This document shows positions 1 to 11,122 of a DNA stretch of 64,000 nt, piece after piece; positions within the stretch are counted from its first letter, which is position 1; each line of letters starts with the position of its first letter. The translations under genes were made by a program, and so were the position numbers. The DNA is from Halichondria panicea (Eukaryota > Porifera > Demospongiae > Suberitida > Halichondriidae). The stretch covers positions 3,277,803 to 3,341,802 of the forward strand of contig NC_087380.1 in the NCBI RefSeq assembly GCF_963675165.1, written 5' to 3'. Under the pieces are notes generated by a model that saw only the letters and a list, made by a program, of their open reading frames with translations, made no database searches and was not told the origin of the DNA.

Positions 1-108
1 TTAGAGCCGATCTCCTCATTCTTTTACAGTCTTGCTCAATTGCTGTCAAACAATTTTTTCCCCATAGAGCCACTGGATTGCACCAGTAAATTGGGAATAG
101 TCTAAATA

Positions 109-270
109 TCTCCGACTTCAGCTCGTAGAGTTCTTGTCTTGGAAGAGCTGGTCGGTCTCTACATCCATTTGGTGTACACCTGGCCATTATCTCCGACTTC
201 AGCTCGTAGAAATCTTGTCTTGGAAGAGCTGGTCGGTCTCTACATCCATTTGGTGTACACCTGGCCATTA
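109..270. repeat. 80-bp tandem duplication
   Basis: Two nearly identical head-to-tail units of about 80 bp, beginning near 109 and 189, each starting with TCTCCGACTTCAGCTCGTAG and ending in TGTACACCTGGCCATTA. Both units happen to be open in the same frame, but there is no other sign of coding. The flanks of this segment show nothing recognisable. Confidence 0.85.
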
Positions 271-329
271 CATCCTCTCCAAAATACGTAAGCTTCGCCA
301 ATCGCAACGCCAGTGTCGGCGCCTTGCTT

Positions 330-1150
330 TCATAGTGAAATTTTTTGTTCTGGGCCAAAGTGTCTTTTTTTTATTGTAATCTGTCCTTTTTTATCTCGGA
401 AGATGGCAAGGCAGAGTCCATGGCCTTCTCTCCGCGCAGTGGAAGTGGACTGGGGTCTGCGTTGACTGGCTGCTGGGGTGGCTGCTGTACTGCATGGTTG
501 GAGAAATCTGTGTGGGGTTTGAGGTGAAGAGGTGTTAATAGGTGGGTTGTACGAGTGGTTGACGGGGCTTGGCATCTGCAGTTGAGATGCTGATATGTGC
601 CATTGTCGCTCCAACCGCTCTTCGTGTTGCTCCAACCGCTCTAGCACAGACGTCAGGGTGTGCTCAAGAATGCCCACTCTTTCTTGTAGCTCATGTATAT
701 ATGTCCAGCCTGGCCTGAAGGAGCTCTGTGGACTCAGCAGTATCGTTGTTGCCATACTCGACCGATTGGTTGCTGATTACCATATCACTTGGATTAATCT
801 GTAAAAAACAAAACAGAGGTAATAAATATGTATGTATAATTATAGTCACAAAGGTACAATATGCAATGTACATGATTACATGTACTTACCACAGTCGTAA
901 TAGTCGGGGTTAGAAGAGAGAGGAGAAAATAGCGGTTGCGGAGAAGGTGGGCTGCGGTTAGGGGACTTATGTTGGTGAGTTTTAAAATGTTCTGCATGGG
1001 AATAACTGAGCTGAGAGAAGAATTTTGGCAGGGGTCAGCGGGGTCCACATCCTGGGCCTTCGGATCAGTGGGGTCCATATCCTGGGGCTTGGGGTCAATG
1101 GGGTCCATATCCTGGGGCTTGGGGTCAGTGGGATCTGGGGTTGGGGGGCT
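330..1150 (-). pseudogene. Unidentified spliced coiled-coil gene, frame broken
   Basis: I do not recognise this gene. On the minus strand an exon of about 1,150 to 897 encodes an acidic repeat with units like DPKPQDMDPID and ends in a good donor (GTAAGT). After a short intron an acceptor (TTTTTTACAG) near 803 leads in the same phase into a second exon with residues INPSDMVISNQ. About 35 codons later the frame stops, but a neighbouring frame continues with a heptad-rich stretch (HELQERVGILEH, then VLERLEQHEERLERQ) and a Pro/Ser/Gln-rich tail to about 330. The frame change falls in a short (AT)n run near 690, which suggests slippage by two bases or a sequencing error. The coiled coil is seen; the gene structure is inferred. 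It could be part of the adjacent retroelement. Confidence 0.35.
1030..1136. repeat. 30-bp tandem repeat, about 3 units
   Basis: About three copies of a roughly 30-bp unit around TGGGGTCCATATCCTGGGGC. Read on the minus strand the repeat encodes the DP-rich acidic repeats of the neighbouring unidentified gene, so it may be a coding minisatellite. Confidence 0.7.
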
Positions 1151-1156
1151 TCAGAC

Positions 1157-2061
1157 TCAGATCGAGTTGAAGCCTTTATAGCATTCTGCATTCTGGTGGT
1201 CTTGTTTCAATACCAGTTCTACAAGTGGGGCACTGATTTTCTTTGACATGTGGTGCTGATCTGCTGATAAACATAGAGGATTAATCAGGTCTATGCCTCC
1301 ACATTTAGGGGGAAGTGTAAGCAGTTCTCTAACCAGGTCCCCTGGTGGGCTGTGTCCCGTAAGAGCAGGAATGAGTAATGTCCTCTGCATCTTCTAGGGG
1401 CTGCAGTTGTTCTGTGGCCGACAGTGACTCAAGATCTGTGACTCTAAGGAAATAATTCCACTTAGAAGACAGGCCATGTGTAAAGGCAGAGAAGGCCGCC
1501 TGTGGTTCTGTTTTTGCGATCGTGCTGAGTGTTTCTACCCATTCTGTGACTTTCTTGTCAATTAGTTGTTTCTGGAACGAGGTGGTGCCGATTGCTCCTC
1601 CTAGGTATTGTTTTCCTTCTGTTGAGATGCTAATATCTGTGCCTTGGAACATTGTGCCGGCAATTCCAACAGCTTCTGGTTTGCAAACAATGAGTGTTTT
1701 CGATCCATTTGGAAAGTAGCCATATTGTGGCCCAATCGCTTCCAATCTGTCCCACCACCTCTTGAGTCTTTCGAGACTTGATCCGGCAGCTGAGTCGTCA
1801 GCATACCAGACTTGTTTGGCAATGACATCAAGACGATGTATCAGTGGTTGTGTTCCGATAGCATACATGGCCATGGTCTCCTTGCGTAGTTCCCTCTCTC
1901 GACGTCATACATTGGCCATCAACAAACAACCATGAGTTGTTTCGGTACGTGTTAATCAGGACAGGTGCTAGTGTGGGACAGACGACGGTGCGTTTATGAA
2001 TAGTACGCTTCCGTTCAATTCGCGTTTTTCTGGCGCCGTAAAAACGGAACGCTTCGTGCAA
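1157..2061 (-). pseudogene. Reverse transcriptase remnant (retroelement family R)
   Basis: Fragment of a retroelement polymerase. The minus strand, about 2061 to 1328, contains the YADD-type catalytic motif (residues VWYADDSAAG), the segment GYFPNGSKTLIV and, further on, LGGAIGT and WNYFLR. A frame change near 1385 then continues as LIPALTGHSPPGD and LLTLPPKCGGIDLINP. This order is typical of a reverse transcriptase family that I recall from cnidarian and other invertebrate genomes. A second frame change near 1870-1890 separates the upstream part (CPTLAPVLINTYRN). With at least two frame breaks and no amino-terminal part it is a dead copy. The element class (LINE or other) is not assigned. 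A C-terminal fragment of the same type lies at 14,256-17,278. Confidence 0.75.
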
Positions 2062-2149
2062 CGAAAACGAAACAGGAACTTTTATATGAGGGCTACTGTA
2101 TAGGCTGTCACACTATAGACGCAAAATCATTCACCTATGTATACCACGA

Positions 2150-3562
2150 AAAGTCCTTCCTTCAAGGAAAAATCTACCGTGGATCAGCCATCCTATAATC
2201 ACCGCAATGAACCGCAGAAATCAACTTTATAAGAAGTACAATGTACAAGTCATCTGGCAGCCAAACAGCCCCTACAAGTACACAAGAAACAAGATAACAT
2301 CTGAACTCAGGAAAGCCAAGCAAGGCTTCTTTAACAAGATGAACAATGCTAACTCAAAATCTGGAAGCTCTATACAGACTACAAGACAATAACAAAACAG
2401 AAAACCAGCATTCCATGTTTTAAGAGCCCCACAGCTGGCCTAGTCACAGATAGTCACCAGAAAGCCAACCTTCTAAATTCTGAATTCAAATTCTGAATTC
2501 TTTAAGAATTTCAATCATAGTAGAACCCCACTCTTTGAGTCTTGGAGAAGACTCCTCATTTATTCCAGATGAGCTTCTTTGTACTGTATCTGAGCCTATA
2601 TAGATACGAAAAAGGCTGCAGAGCTGACGATATCTCTGCGCTGATGCTCAAACACACTGCAAAGGCTATAGCGCCCAGCCTTAAAACTCTATTTAATTTA
2701 TCACTAACTAAAGGAAAGTTTCCAAAGAACTGGAAGGTTGCTAGAGTTGTGGCTGTTCCTAAATCTGGTAAAAAAGACAATCCTGCCAATTTTTTACCTA
2801 TATCACTTCTCCCAATCGTCAGCAAAGTCCTCGAACGACATGTATTCAAAGCAATGACTATAATATACTTAGCGGAGCACACTCCACTATCCACTCATCA
2901 ATGGGGCTTCACTGCCAAAAAGTCAACCATATCGGCCCTACTCTCATTCACACACCACTGCCTCAAATCATTGGATGAGGGTAGAAATGTGTGCTGTCTA
3001 CTTTGATTTAAGCAAAGCATTCGATTTCGTACCCAATGGCGCTAAAATTGAAGAAAGTGGAATAGACCCATTTCTAATAAGGTGGATTCAAAGCTATCTA
3101 TCAGAGAGAACACAAGCTGTGGTACTTGATGGCGCAGAATCAAATCATCTGCCCGTAATATCAGGAGTGCCCCAAGGGTCCATACTAGGCCCCTTACTTT
3201 TTTGATTTATATTGACCAAACAACAAAAAATAGCCACATTGTGATATACGCTGATGACATACCTCTCTACCATCGTATCGAAAACAGTGGGACTACTCAC
3301 AACTACAAGACGATGTTACAGCTCTCTGCAAGTGGATATCTGATAATTATCTAAAACTAAACGCCTCTATATAAGTGCTGTTACATGACATTTTCGAAGA
3401 AAAGGTTTTTCCTTCATACCCTGACACACATCTATATACATCAGCGAAAGCTGTCCTCTCCTCAAAGTTGAGGAATTCAAGTACCTTGGAGTCACTTTTA
3501 CATCTACCTAAAATGGGCCAATCATGTAACTATACCATCTGCAACAAGGCTAAGAAACTGAT
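2150..3562 (+). mobile_element. LINE reverse transcriptase, 5' segment, decayed
   Basis: Non-LTR retrotransposon polymerase remnant read from three frames. The linker before the polymerase is at about 2207-2390 (RNQLYKK, RNKITSELRKAKQGFF). Polymerase motifs follow at 2620-3205: NWKVARVVAVPKSGKKD, then PISLLPIVSKVLER, then YFDLSKAFDFV (carrying the first catalytic Asp) and GVPQGSILGPLLF. The YADD region follows at about 3245 (IYADDI after a frame change), and then CNKAKKL at 3540-3560. Stops and frame changes at about 3000, 3205 and 3375 show that it is inactive. The fingers and palm order and the GVPQGSILGP motif place it with the jockey/CR1-like LINEs. The reading frame is interrupted at 3562 by a 2.57 kb insertion and resumes at 6137. 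Confidence 0.85.
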
Positions 3563-3839
3563 CCCATATAGAAATGTCAAGGTTGTAACAAGCTTGCTAC
3601 AAGGTGGTTTGGTTGCAGAAAGGTTGTTACAACCTGGAAAACAGGTTGTAACAATCTTGCATTGTGGTTGTCATTCTGATTTACAACCTTGTAAAATAGT
3701 TGCAGCAACATTGCGTTCTGGTTGCTCATTTTGTAACAACCTGTTTTACAACCTTGTAAAAGACATGGCAAGTGCACCCCAATTGGTCATATCTTGAATG
3801 TCAGCTGTCTAGCTAAGAGCAGGACAGACCTACTGCATA

Positions 3840-4303
3840 CTACCGTATTCACCCGAATTACCAGGACACTCTATTCTAAGGGACACTTCGGACTTACGTA
3901 ATTTTTTTCACTCTATAATAAGGAACAACAGGAAATGTAAATATTTTTAGACGTCCCGATCTAATTAGAACGAAAAAGAGCATGCGAGACTCAAAACTCT
4001 TAGAAACTCTCTGGATTCTACTCTCTGGCACCGTAATATGTCACTGACGGTTTAAGACACCAATTTGTAGACATGGAACCCGCGTACACAGCTTCTAAAC
4101 TGCACGAAAGACATTTTAGACATTTTAGCTGCAGACCTACCGCGTACATACCTTAAATGGGGAAATATTCGTTCTAATTACTACGGGACACCCTAATACA
4201 AGGGACACTTCGACTTTAACGTAATTTTTCTTGCTCTATTCCAAGGGACACTGCAAGCCGTAATTATTTTTTTGCGTCCCGGTAATTCGGGTGAATACGG
4301 TAG
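3840..4303. mobile_element. MITE, terminal inverted repeats TACCGTATTCACCCGAATTACC
   Basis: Inverted terminal repeats of at least 22 bp: ACCGTATTCACCCGAATTAC at 3842 and its complement ending at 4302. A subterminal word, AAGGGACACTTCG, occurs near both ends. The length is about 464 bp with no coding capacity, as expected of a miniature inverted-repeat element. It is nested in the 3563-6136 element. Confidence 0.85.
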
Positions 4304-4744
4304 TTTAGCTAACTCAGACTACTCTATAATAGAACAACTAGATGTTTAGGTTTACAAGCCAAAATGAATGACACATCTATTGGTATCTCTTGGTGAGGTG
4401 GATCGAAGAGGAATCAGTAGGAATCATGCCCTCATCCAATGTGCACCAAGTTGCTGTAGCTGTCGTGAGACTGCAATGGTTGGCCAAGAAGTACTATGAT
4501 GCCAACATTTTTAAGATGTCCAGTAAGTAGCATTCATGATATTAAAAGCCAGACAAACGAGTGCTGCAAGCTGCGCTGTGCTAATTAATGCTTAGCCTCG
4601 CCATGTCATGCTTTCTATCAAAAGTATTAGAGTGTTATAGTACTAGAGACTTAGTAGGGGGAATTAAGCTTTTTTTCTATAATGAATTTGAAAGTGAATA
4701 ATCTCTATCTATATATAGGGGTATGTCTGCAAGAGCTCACACAA

Positions 4745-5070
4745 TTAATGGCTACTAAATAGCTAGCTGCTCTTTTTTGACGCTTGTAGCTAATAATAGT
4801 GCAGGACTATAACTCATAAGTTGAATAGAAACTTTTGTGCAAACAAATGATGCTACGAAAGCTGCAACAGCTTTCAATGTGAGTCAAACTAGCCATAACT
4901 CAAGAAAGAAGCTTTAGTTTGTAATCTACGAATCAAAATCCAAGAGAACGTGGCTAGAAGCCTATATATATAGAAACCGTTAGGTTTGTCGCATTGCAGC
5001 ATTTACAGCCACAGTCACTGTCAGCTTTACCGTGTCCCTCTTGCGGCTACGCCTGAGGCATAACAATGTT
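4745..5070 (+). repeat. Dispersed repeat D, copy 1
   Basis: About 320 bp shared with 13,880-14,255 (same orientation) and, more weakly, with 33,040-33,290 (inverted). Shared words include GTGAGTCAAACTAGCCATAA, AAGAAGCTTTAGTTTG and CAAGAGAACGTGGCTAGAAG, and the copy ends with GCGGCTACGCCT. It is a multicopy element of unknown type. No terminal repeats were recognised. Confidence 0.75.
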
Positions 5071-5219
5071 GAAAGTATACAAATCATCATCATCCCCTAT
5101 ACCTCTATATGTCCACCCCTTTTGCTCATCACGAAGCATAAATAATTAGTGATAGATATGGTCCTATAATTATGACACTTATAATTATGTATAGGCCGCC
5201 AGCACGCAGAGAAAGCTGT

Positions 5220-5517
5220 GTAGTAAACCATGCACTGGTTATAATCAGGAGCCCATAAGAGAAGGAGCGGCTAACTTCAACGTACACTCGGGGATCACAT
5301 CTTGTAATTGCCGGTGAAACCGCACTTCCTTGTATGGAAGCGACTAAGTGCTTGCAAACCGCATCCCTGCATTGCGTATAACACGTGTAGGGATTCAACC
5401 ACTTAGTGACCCTGCATATATGGAAATGCAGTCATAACCAATTACGAGATGTGATCCCCGTAGTTAGCCGCTCCTTCTCATATTTATGGGCTCCTGTTAT
5501 AATCGATGCAGTAAACG
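5220..5517. mobile_element. Palindromic MITE of about 300 bp
   Basis: Long imperfect inverted repeat. The left arm contains GGAGCCCATAAGAGAAGGAG, then CGGCTAAC and GGGGATCACATCT. The right arm contains the complements in reverse order (AGATGTGATCCCC, GTTAGCCGCTCCTTCTCA, ATTTATGGGCTCC). The centre is near 5370. The whole could fold into a hairpin. Two open frames across it are by-products of the palindrome. Confidence 0.8.
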
Positions 5518-5646
5518 ATAAATGTGCATCATGTCGCCGTGCCATGAGAAGGCAGCGTAGTGGTGTATACTGTTTGGAACTCAATCAATCTCTCATCATT
5601 AATCGATACTTGAAGAGACTAAAAAACTTAATATTATACTTCATAA

Positions 5647-5885
5647 TACTGTATAGCGCGAAATGTTCGAGGGGCTTAATTTTCGCGGATTTCGTGGGTT
5701 AGAATTCTATACGAAAATTAAGTCCACGAAAATTGTTCTTAATTAGAATTACCTGCTATCGTGCAAATATTTAAAGGCGTGGCTTCCGGTAAGCAGTCAT
5801 TCCGCGAACATTGTGCAACGAAATGGTTTTTAGAGGCCAATCCACGAAATATAAGTGTTTCGAAAATTTCGCGCTATACGGTACT
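5647..5885. mobile_element. MITE family T (ACCGTATAGCGCGAAAT ends), copy 1
   Basis: The terminal inverted repeats are ACTGTATAGCGCGAAATGTT and the complement of TCGAAAATTTCGCGCTATAC. The interior contains the word GGCGTGGCTT and several short stretches like TCGTGG or CCACGAAA. A related element lies at 38,289-38,497 inside GLDC. The length is about 240 bp and it is non-coding. Confidence 0.85.
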
Positions 5886-6136
5886 ATACTTTGTTCTGTT
5901 ATTTATTTTTTATCTCACTCTTAATGGATTTCACTGTTAAACTAGGTTGAAACTACCTTGTTGCAACCCTGTTAGTAATCAGGTTGAAACCACCTTGTTG
6001 CAACCTTAATAACCAGGTTAAAACCACCTGGCTACAACCTTGAAACACAATTTCAAATCCATGGTTCTAGCATTGCCACAACCTTGTAAGACTTGCTTGT
6101 TTCAACCTTGCCACAAGGTAGTTATTTCTGTATGAG

Positions 6137-6400
6137 ATAGGTATGTTCTACAGGAAACTCTACAGTTTTTCCAGCAGTCGAGAAACTCCACTAAAGCTCT
6201 ACAACACAATTATTCGCCCCCACCTTGGTAGTAAGATCTGATTAAATTTAGTCAACCACATCGGCCCTACTCTCATTCACACACCACTGCCTCAAATCAT
6301 TGGATGAGGGTAGAAATGTGTGCTGTCTACTTCGATTTAAGCAAAGCATTCGATTCCGTACCCCATGGCCCATTACTAGCTAAAGGAGTGCCCCCAAAAA
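6137..6400 (+). mobile_element. LINE continuation (6137-6226) and a second LINE fragment
   Basis: Bases 6137-6226 continue the LINE polymerase (IGMFYRKLYSF, KLYNTIIRP) interrupted at 3562, and end where nardilysin homology starts. Bases 6246-6400 are a second, in-part identical copy of the LINE segment found at 2924-3043 (TCGGCCCTACTCTCATTCAC, then FDLSKAFDSVPHG). That copy is inserted a few bases inside the nardilysin-derived flank (GTAGTAAGATCTGATT, shared with 24,644). The fragment is internal and not 3'-anchored, so it is not a normal LINE 5' truncation. It may be filler DNA captured at a repair junction. Confidence 0.75.
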
Positions 6401-6983
6401 AGGACTGGAAACCAACCACGTACCTTGGCTGTCTTAAAGGTTTCCTCATCAGTCGCAAAGTCAGCCAGATATTTTACTAGCTCTTGAAACAGCAGCTGCA
6501 AATGGACTATGTCAGTATTGGACTATGTCCGTATTGGACTACCCTCATGTGAACAGGTTTAGAATAATCGTACATGTAGGTGATACAGATTTACATGTAC
6601 AATCATGTAGTTGGCCTTCGGGGGCTACAATTAGTGTATCAGTATTAGCTGGGTGTAGCTACATGTACATGCACATAACGTATGAGTTGGACAGTCTTCA
6701 GGCAACTATTAGACTGAAAGAAATTTCCCACTAGACAACTTCACCCTCGTGCCACTCACACCCATCTTGTGGTTGAATCCATTGATTGTGAAAGCCACTC
6801 CAGAGTTGAAGACCTCCAGGGAGTGCTCCAACTGGGCCACTGAGGCATTGTACGACAGCGACCATAGATGTTGAGGATCAGGTTGGAACTGGGGCGAGAA
6901 AGAGATGGGTTTCCAAAAATGTGCATAATTTAAGAATGACCCAGTGTCTACAGCTGCTACATGTACATGCAAACACGAAGCTA

Positions 6984-8087
6984 GAGCCCCGTTTACACGA
7001 CACCTAATCCGGGTCGAATCCGGGTCAGATTTTTCTGAGTAGTGGGCATAGTAAAATGACCACTAATTTCATTTGCGCAAACATTGGCTGATAGGTAGCC
7101 TCTACACAGGCTCTCCTTTTTCTGTTCTTTATCACAATCGTTCAATAAGATAAAATACTGCCTTAATCGTTCAATGAGATAAAATACGGTATTAATTGGA
7201 GGAAGAAAGAAAGAAATAGACGTAGAGTTAGGAAAAAGGAGAGCCTGTATCGGGAAGTCGCGTGAGGGTAGAAGGGTGGTAGAAGGGTGAAAATGAGCGT
7301 GGGCATGCTGAGCTAGAGATGTTGGACTGCCCACGCAGATATATATGACTAATAAAACGTTGCCTGCAGCAAGCTGGACATGGACTTGGAACTGGAAGTT
7401 CGCAAGCACTATAGCTAGCTATATACCTTAGGCTTAGCTAGATGATCTACTAGTCTAGATTGTGTGTTCAGAGTCTATCAGACTATTACCTTTTCTTGTG
7501 TCTTTCTACATGCTAGTATAGATCAAGAATAGCTTAGTCATCATAATTATAGCAGGTAGCTACTGCCACCAGAGCTGGCCACGCTGGTTCTCTGATCTGA
7601 CTTGCAGCACAGCTTGGTGGTTGTCTCAGTACAGTCTTATTAACTCTGAATGCGTGGGAGAATATCTTACGTCACGATTGTGGGCTACATATCACCCACG
7701 TTCATAAAAATCCTTGTGGATCACGCGATTTCCCAAACCAGGCCTTAACTGTACGCCCATTTCTTTCTTTGCTGCCTCACTAGCACTATGTCTTTCTTGT
7801 GATTTATGGATGAACAGTGACAACAGCAAGAAAAAGTAAGGCCTGGGAACGAGGCTAGCTGATAGGAAGCTACAGGCTTACTCTAGAAACACCCACGAAC
7901 ATGTACAATACCTCAGAATTAGCCCTTTGTGCTTACTCACAGCTAAACTGCTTCTGACACAATCTGAACCACCCCCAAAGGTGGGTTGGCTAATCCGGAT
8001 TAGAACCCGGATAAGGGCCGTTTACACGAACGCGGTTAGGTTTAATCCGGATTCCAACCCGGATTAAAGGCCTCGTGTAAACGGGGC
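6984..8087. mobile_element. 1.1-kb inverted-repeat element (GAGCCCCGTTTACACGA) in the duplicate
   Basis: The ends are GAGCCCCGTTTACACGA (6984) and the complement of TCGTGTAAACGGGGCT (ending 8087). Subterminal copies of the AATCCGGGT/AACCCGGATT type lie at both ends. The intact nardilysin copy at about 25,226 lacks all of it and reads straight through (ACGAAACTAGGTAATTACG), so it serves as the empty site. The flanking triplets are CTA and TTA, compatible with a three-base target duplication as in Harbinger-type elements. No transposase motif was recognised; the only long frame inside (6,993-7,409 minus) shows no known domain. A shorter relative is at 35,118-35,290. Confidence 0.85.
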
Positions 8088-10029
8088 TTAGGTGATTACG
8101 TCAGCATTGTTTTGACCACACACAGCCATAGGAAAGACCTATTGTGTGTACTCACTTTTCGCTCGGAATAGAGAGAGGAGTCAGGTATACCCAGGCTGTG
8201 TTGTGTGACAGTGGACACAGGGTTCAGGGTTCAGGGGATCAATCATGCACACACACTCATCTAAAGGGCAATCCTCAACACCTTTCTTGTACCAGAGTTT
8301 GTACTTGGGGCACTCTTTAATCACCACAGGATACTGCACAAACACAGAGGATACAAAGTAATACAGACATACGCATGTACGTACTTGTAGCAACACTACT
8401 GCTCTGTGTCACTGTGTGGCATTAATGAATAGTTAATCTATGTTTGACCTTTGTGGGTGGGGAGTCAGGGTCTCCGGTTGAGAAGTCAGTGGCAATGAAC
8501 AAGTTAGGACTAGGCAGGTGCAGGTCTGGATGGAGCTCGAGATCTAGAATACAAGTAGTGAATTAATGCCAAACTATATATACATGTACGATAACATATC
8601 TTACTTTGCCATTTTGTCTTCCAGTCAGCAGGAATATCTGCATAAAACGCATACAAACTAGAAGCATACCAATGATTTGATTAATTCCCCCCCACACGCA
8701 CCCTCCTCACACCCACATCCATCACCACACCCTCCTCACACCTATGCCACACCCCCTCACCTTCGACACAGTGACGTGTCCCGAACCACCTCTCCTTAAG
8801 CCGACACTGAGCAGTGTAGGTGGGAGACAGTGTGATGATGTTGACTCTGTCAGGTGTGAAGTGGGATAAAACGGTGGTGATGGTGGCTGGCTCGTACTCA
8901 TAGAGCAGGTAGTCACCAGTCAGGTAGTGCTCCACTGGATACAACTGCACGAGAGGACAGGGACATTACAACCCTAGACACATTACTTGATTTAGCTTCT
9001 CCAGCTTCCTAGATACATGTACATCTGAAGAAGAGTGCCATAACTAAATGGCTGTTCAAACCTAGACCCACAATGGGACTAAACACAAGTAACCATAAAC
9101 ATGATAATTGAGCTAAGCTCCTAAGCACATAATCTGATCCAAGATCCCGCTAGAAAATTGCGAGAAACAAAACCATTTGTGTGCTAAATGATGGCTTCTG
9201 GCCCAACACACCTCCATGCTCTCACAGAGAGCCTCCACAAAGTCGATGGGCTCCTGCTCCTCTCTGAAGTCAAATTCATTCTTGGAAATCCCCTGAATCT
9301 CACGAAACACCCTGCAAGGCAACAGTTGATCAGAGACAGTGAATGCATGAGCAGTAAACAACTGTAGTAGTGGAGTACTAGACCGTAGTGGTACGTACTG
9401 AACTTAGTCTACATTGTACATGCAGGGTGTCATATAGGATTTTGAAGTAGAGGGGGAAACGAGAAAAGTAACCAGAACATTTTGCTAAAAAAAAGGTCAA
9501 CTGTTATTTCAATACCCAGCTATGTGGACACTCAGTCATACAACTAGTACTTGAAAGGGGGGGGGGGTATCCATCCCCCTTTCCTCCTGTATGACACCAT
9601 GACATGTATGTATCACTAGCATAGACAGCGTACACAACATGTACTGTTACTGTCATACCTTTCTTGTGGGCCAACTTCCGTGAGCATCTTTATGTACTGG
9701 AACACCAGCGTGATACACTGCACACAGAGCAAACCAAAGTCTGTTATACACTTGTGCACGTGCAACAATGCCAGCAGATACTACTGATACTACTGATATG
9801 TACAGTAGTCAGTTGACTTTTGGACCCACTGCCCCACCCTAGTCCTACAGACTTGCATAACAACACCTGACCTTTACTCAATGTAGGACTCACCAGCAAG
9901 ATAGATTCCAATCCTTGATCCTGATTGTGTGTGTGCATGCGTCAGCATAATTATATCGAGGGGAAACTTGCATCTTGTACATGTACGGGAAGTACATTGT
10001 AAAAACACCAGTGGAAAGTGGATTTTAGG

Positions 10030-10150
10030 GCAGTGAAACCTGTCTATAAAGGGCACACCAACACAGTGGGTGCAACATAGAAGTAGCATGCTAACACAGA
10101 TTGAAATACATCCATATGCTACATTATGGAGACTTTATAGGGCGTATAAA
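10030..10150. repeat. Dispersed element beginning CAGTGAAACCTGTCTATAAA
   Basis: The segment starts with GCAGTGAAACCTGTCTATAA and carries CACACCAACACAGTGGGTGC and ATTATGGAGACTTTATAGGG. It is shared with the paralogous intron of the intact nardilysin copy (27,060-27,175), and diverged relatives occur at 40,655-40,830 and 59,255-59,370. It looks like an old interspersed element family. Confidence 0.55.
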
Positions 10151-11077
10151 CCTAGATGTACATGTATTATAGACTTATAATTATGCTACTACATAGAAAA
10201 TGATAACAAGTGCCCATCCCAACAGACTCACAGTGAGGGTGATGTCACAGGTGAATAGACTGAAGGCAGTGTTCCACTCGTATCCTGAGCCACTGTTACC
10301 AGCCACTAGGGCAGTGGCCAGGTTCCTGTGGGAGGGGCTAGTACTAGTCATGTGCGGATTGAGTGTGCGTGATACCTTTTCTTGAGCTCAGCATACACAC
10401 TTCCCTCTCCTTCGTGTCCTAGCAACCAGGACAAATATTCCACTGGCTTGCTCCTACATTTAAACATTTCGTTAAGAACAGTTAATGAATACGTATATTA
10501 AGTACAACACATGATTTGTCTGTTAGTTAGTTACATGAAGTACGTGTATACGTACATTACATGTAGCCATCAATGCATTAACAGAATGCTGTATTTGCTT
10601 TTATTAGGCAGGGCTATCATCTGCTAGATTGTAGGTGACTAACCTGTAGTGCTCCATCAATGGTGGTAGTTTCCAAGTGAGCCTGAGTTCGTGAGTATCC
10701 TCCACCGGGATCACCTTATAGAGACGAGCAAACGTGGCCTCATCAAACACATCCTGGGAAAAGAATTAATTGCTTGAAATTTACAATTGCATCATTTACG
10801 TACCTTATTGTCCGACATCAGAGGTACTTCCAGTCCACTACAGAGTACAATATAAGAGGTACATGTACATATATACACAATGCAGAATATTGTTTTAGCT
10901 AAGCTAGCTATAAAAAAAACCTACATGTAGCTGAGCTGGTCAGCTAACAGTTATACATACTTGTGAGGGACGGCTGAGAATGACTTTCTAGTCCATTGCT
11001 CCAGATTTTTCAGAGGATCTGAATAAAGATAGATAATGGTTAAGTAGATTATACAATGTACATGCACAACATGTACT

Positions 11078-11122
11078 AGCCTCGATTCCAGGCCGCTCTT
11101 CCTCGAAGAGAGGGCCTGGTAT
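11078..11122. repeat. Short hairpin element family H, copy 1
   Basis: Arms AGCCTCGATTCCAGGCCGC and GGGCCTGGTATCGA around a loop with CTTCCTCGAAGAGA. Related short hairpins are at 14,407-14,462, 31,311-31,361 and 42,655-42,705. Confidence 0.65.

Larger units (their letters stand above)
3563..6136. mobile_element. 2.57-kb inserted element with GGTTGTAAC subterminal repeats
   Basis: The LINE protein stops at ..KAKKLI and resumes at 6137 with IGMFYRKLYSF, the expected next residues. The intervening DNA is therefore an insertion. Its ends are similar inverted sequences: CCCATATAGAAAT at the left and the complement of CTCATACAGAAAT at the right, flanked by a duplicated AT (or GAT). Inside each end lie several imperfect copies of a roughly 20-bp word, GGTTGTAACAAGGTGGTTTC or its complement (3580-3760 and 5945-6120). 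No transposase is visible, so it is probably non-autonomous. Three inverted-repeat elements and a dispersed repeat are nested in it. The boundaries are read from the sequence; the class is not known to me. Confidence 0.75.

Noticed and set aside
5129-5702. Opposite-strand open frames of 89 and 98 codons
   Set aside because: They read the two arms of one palindromic MITE, so their similarity is a by-product of the inverted repeat.
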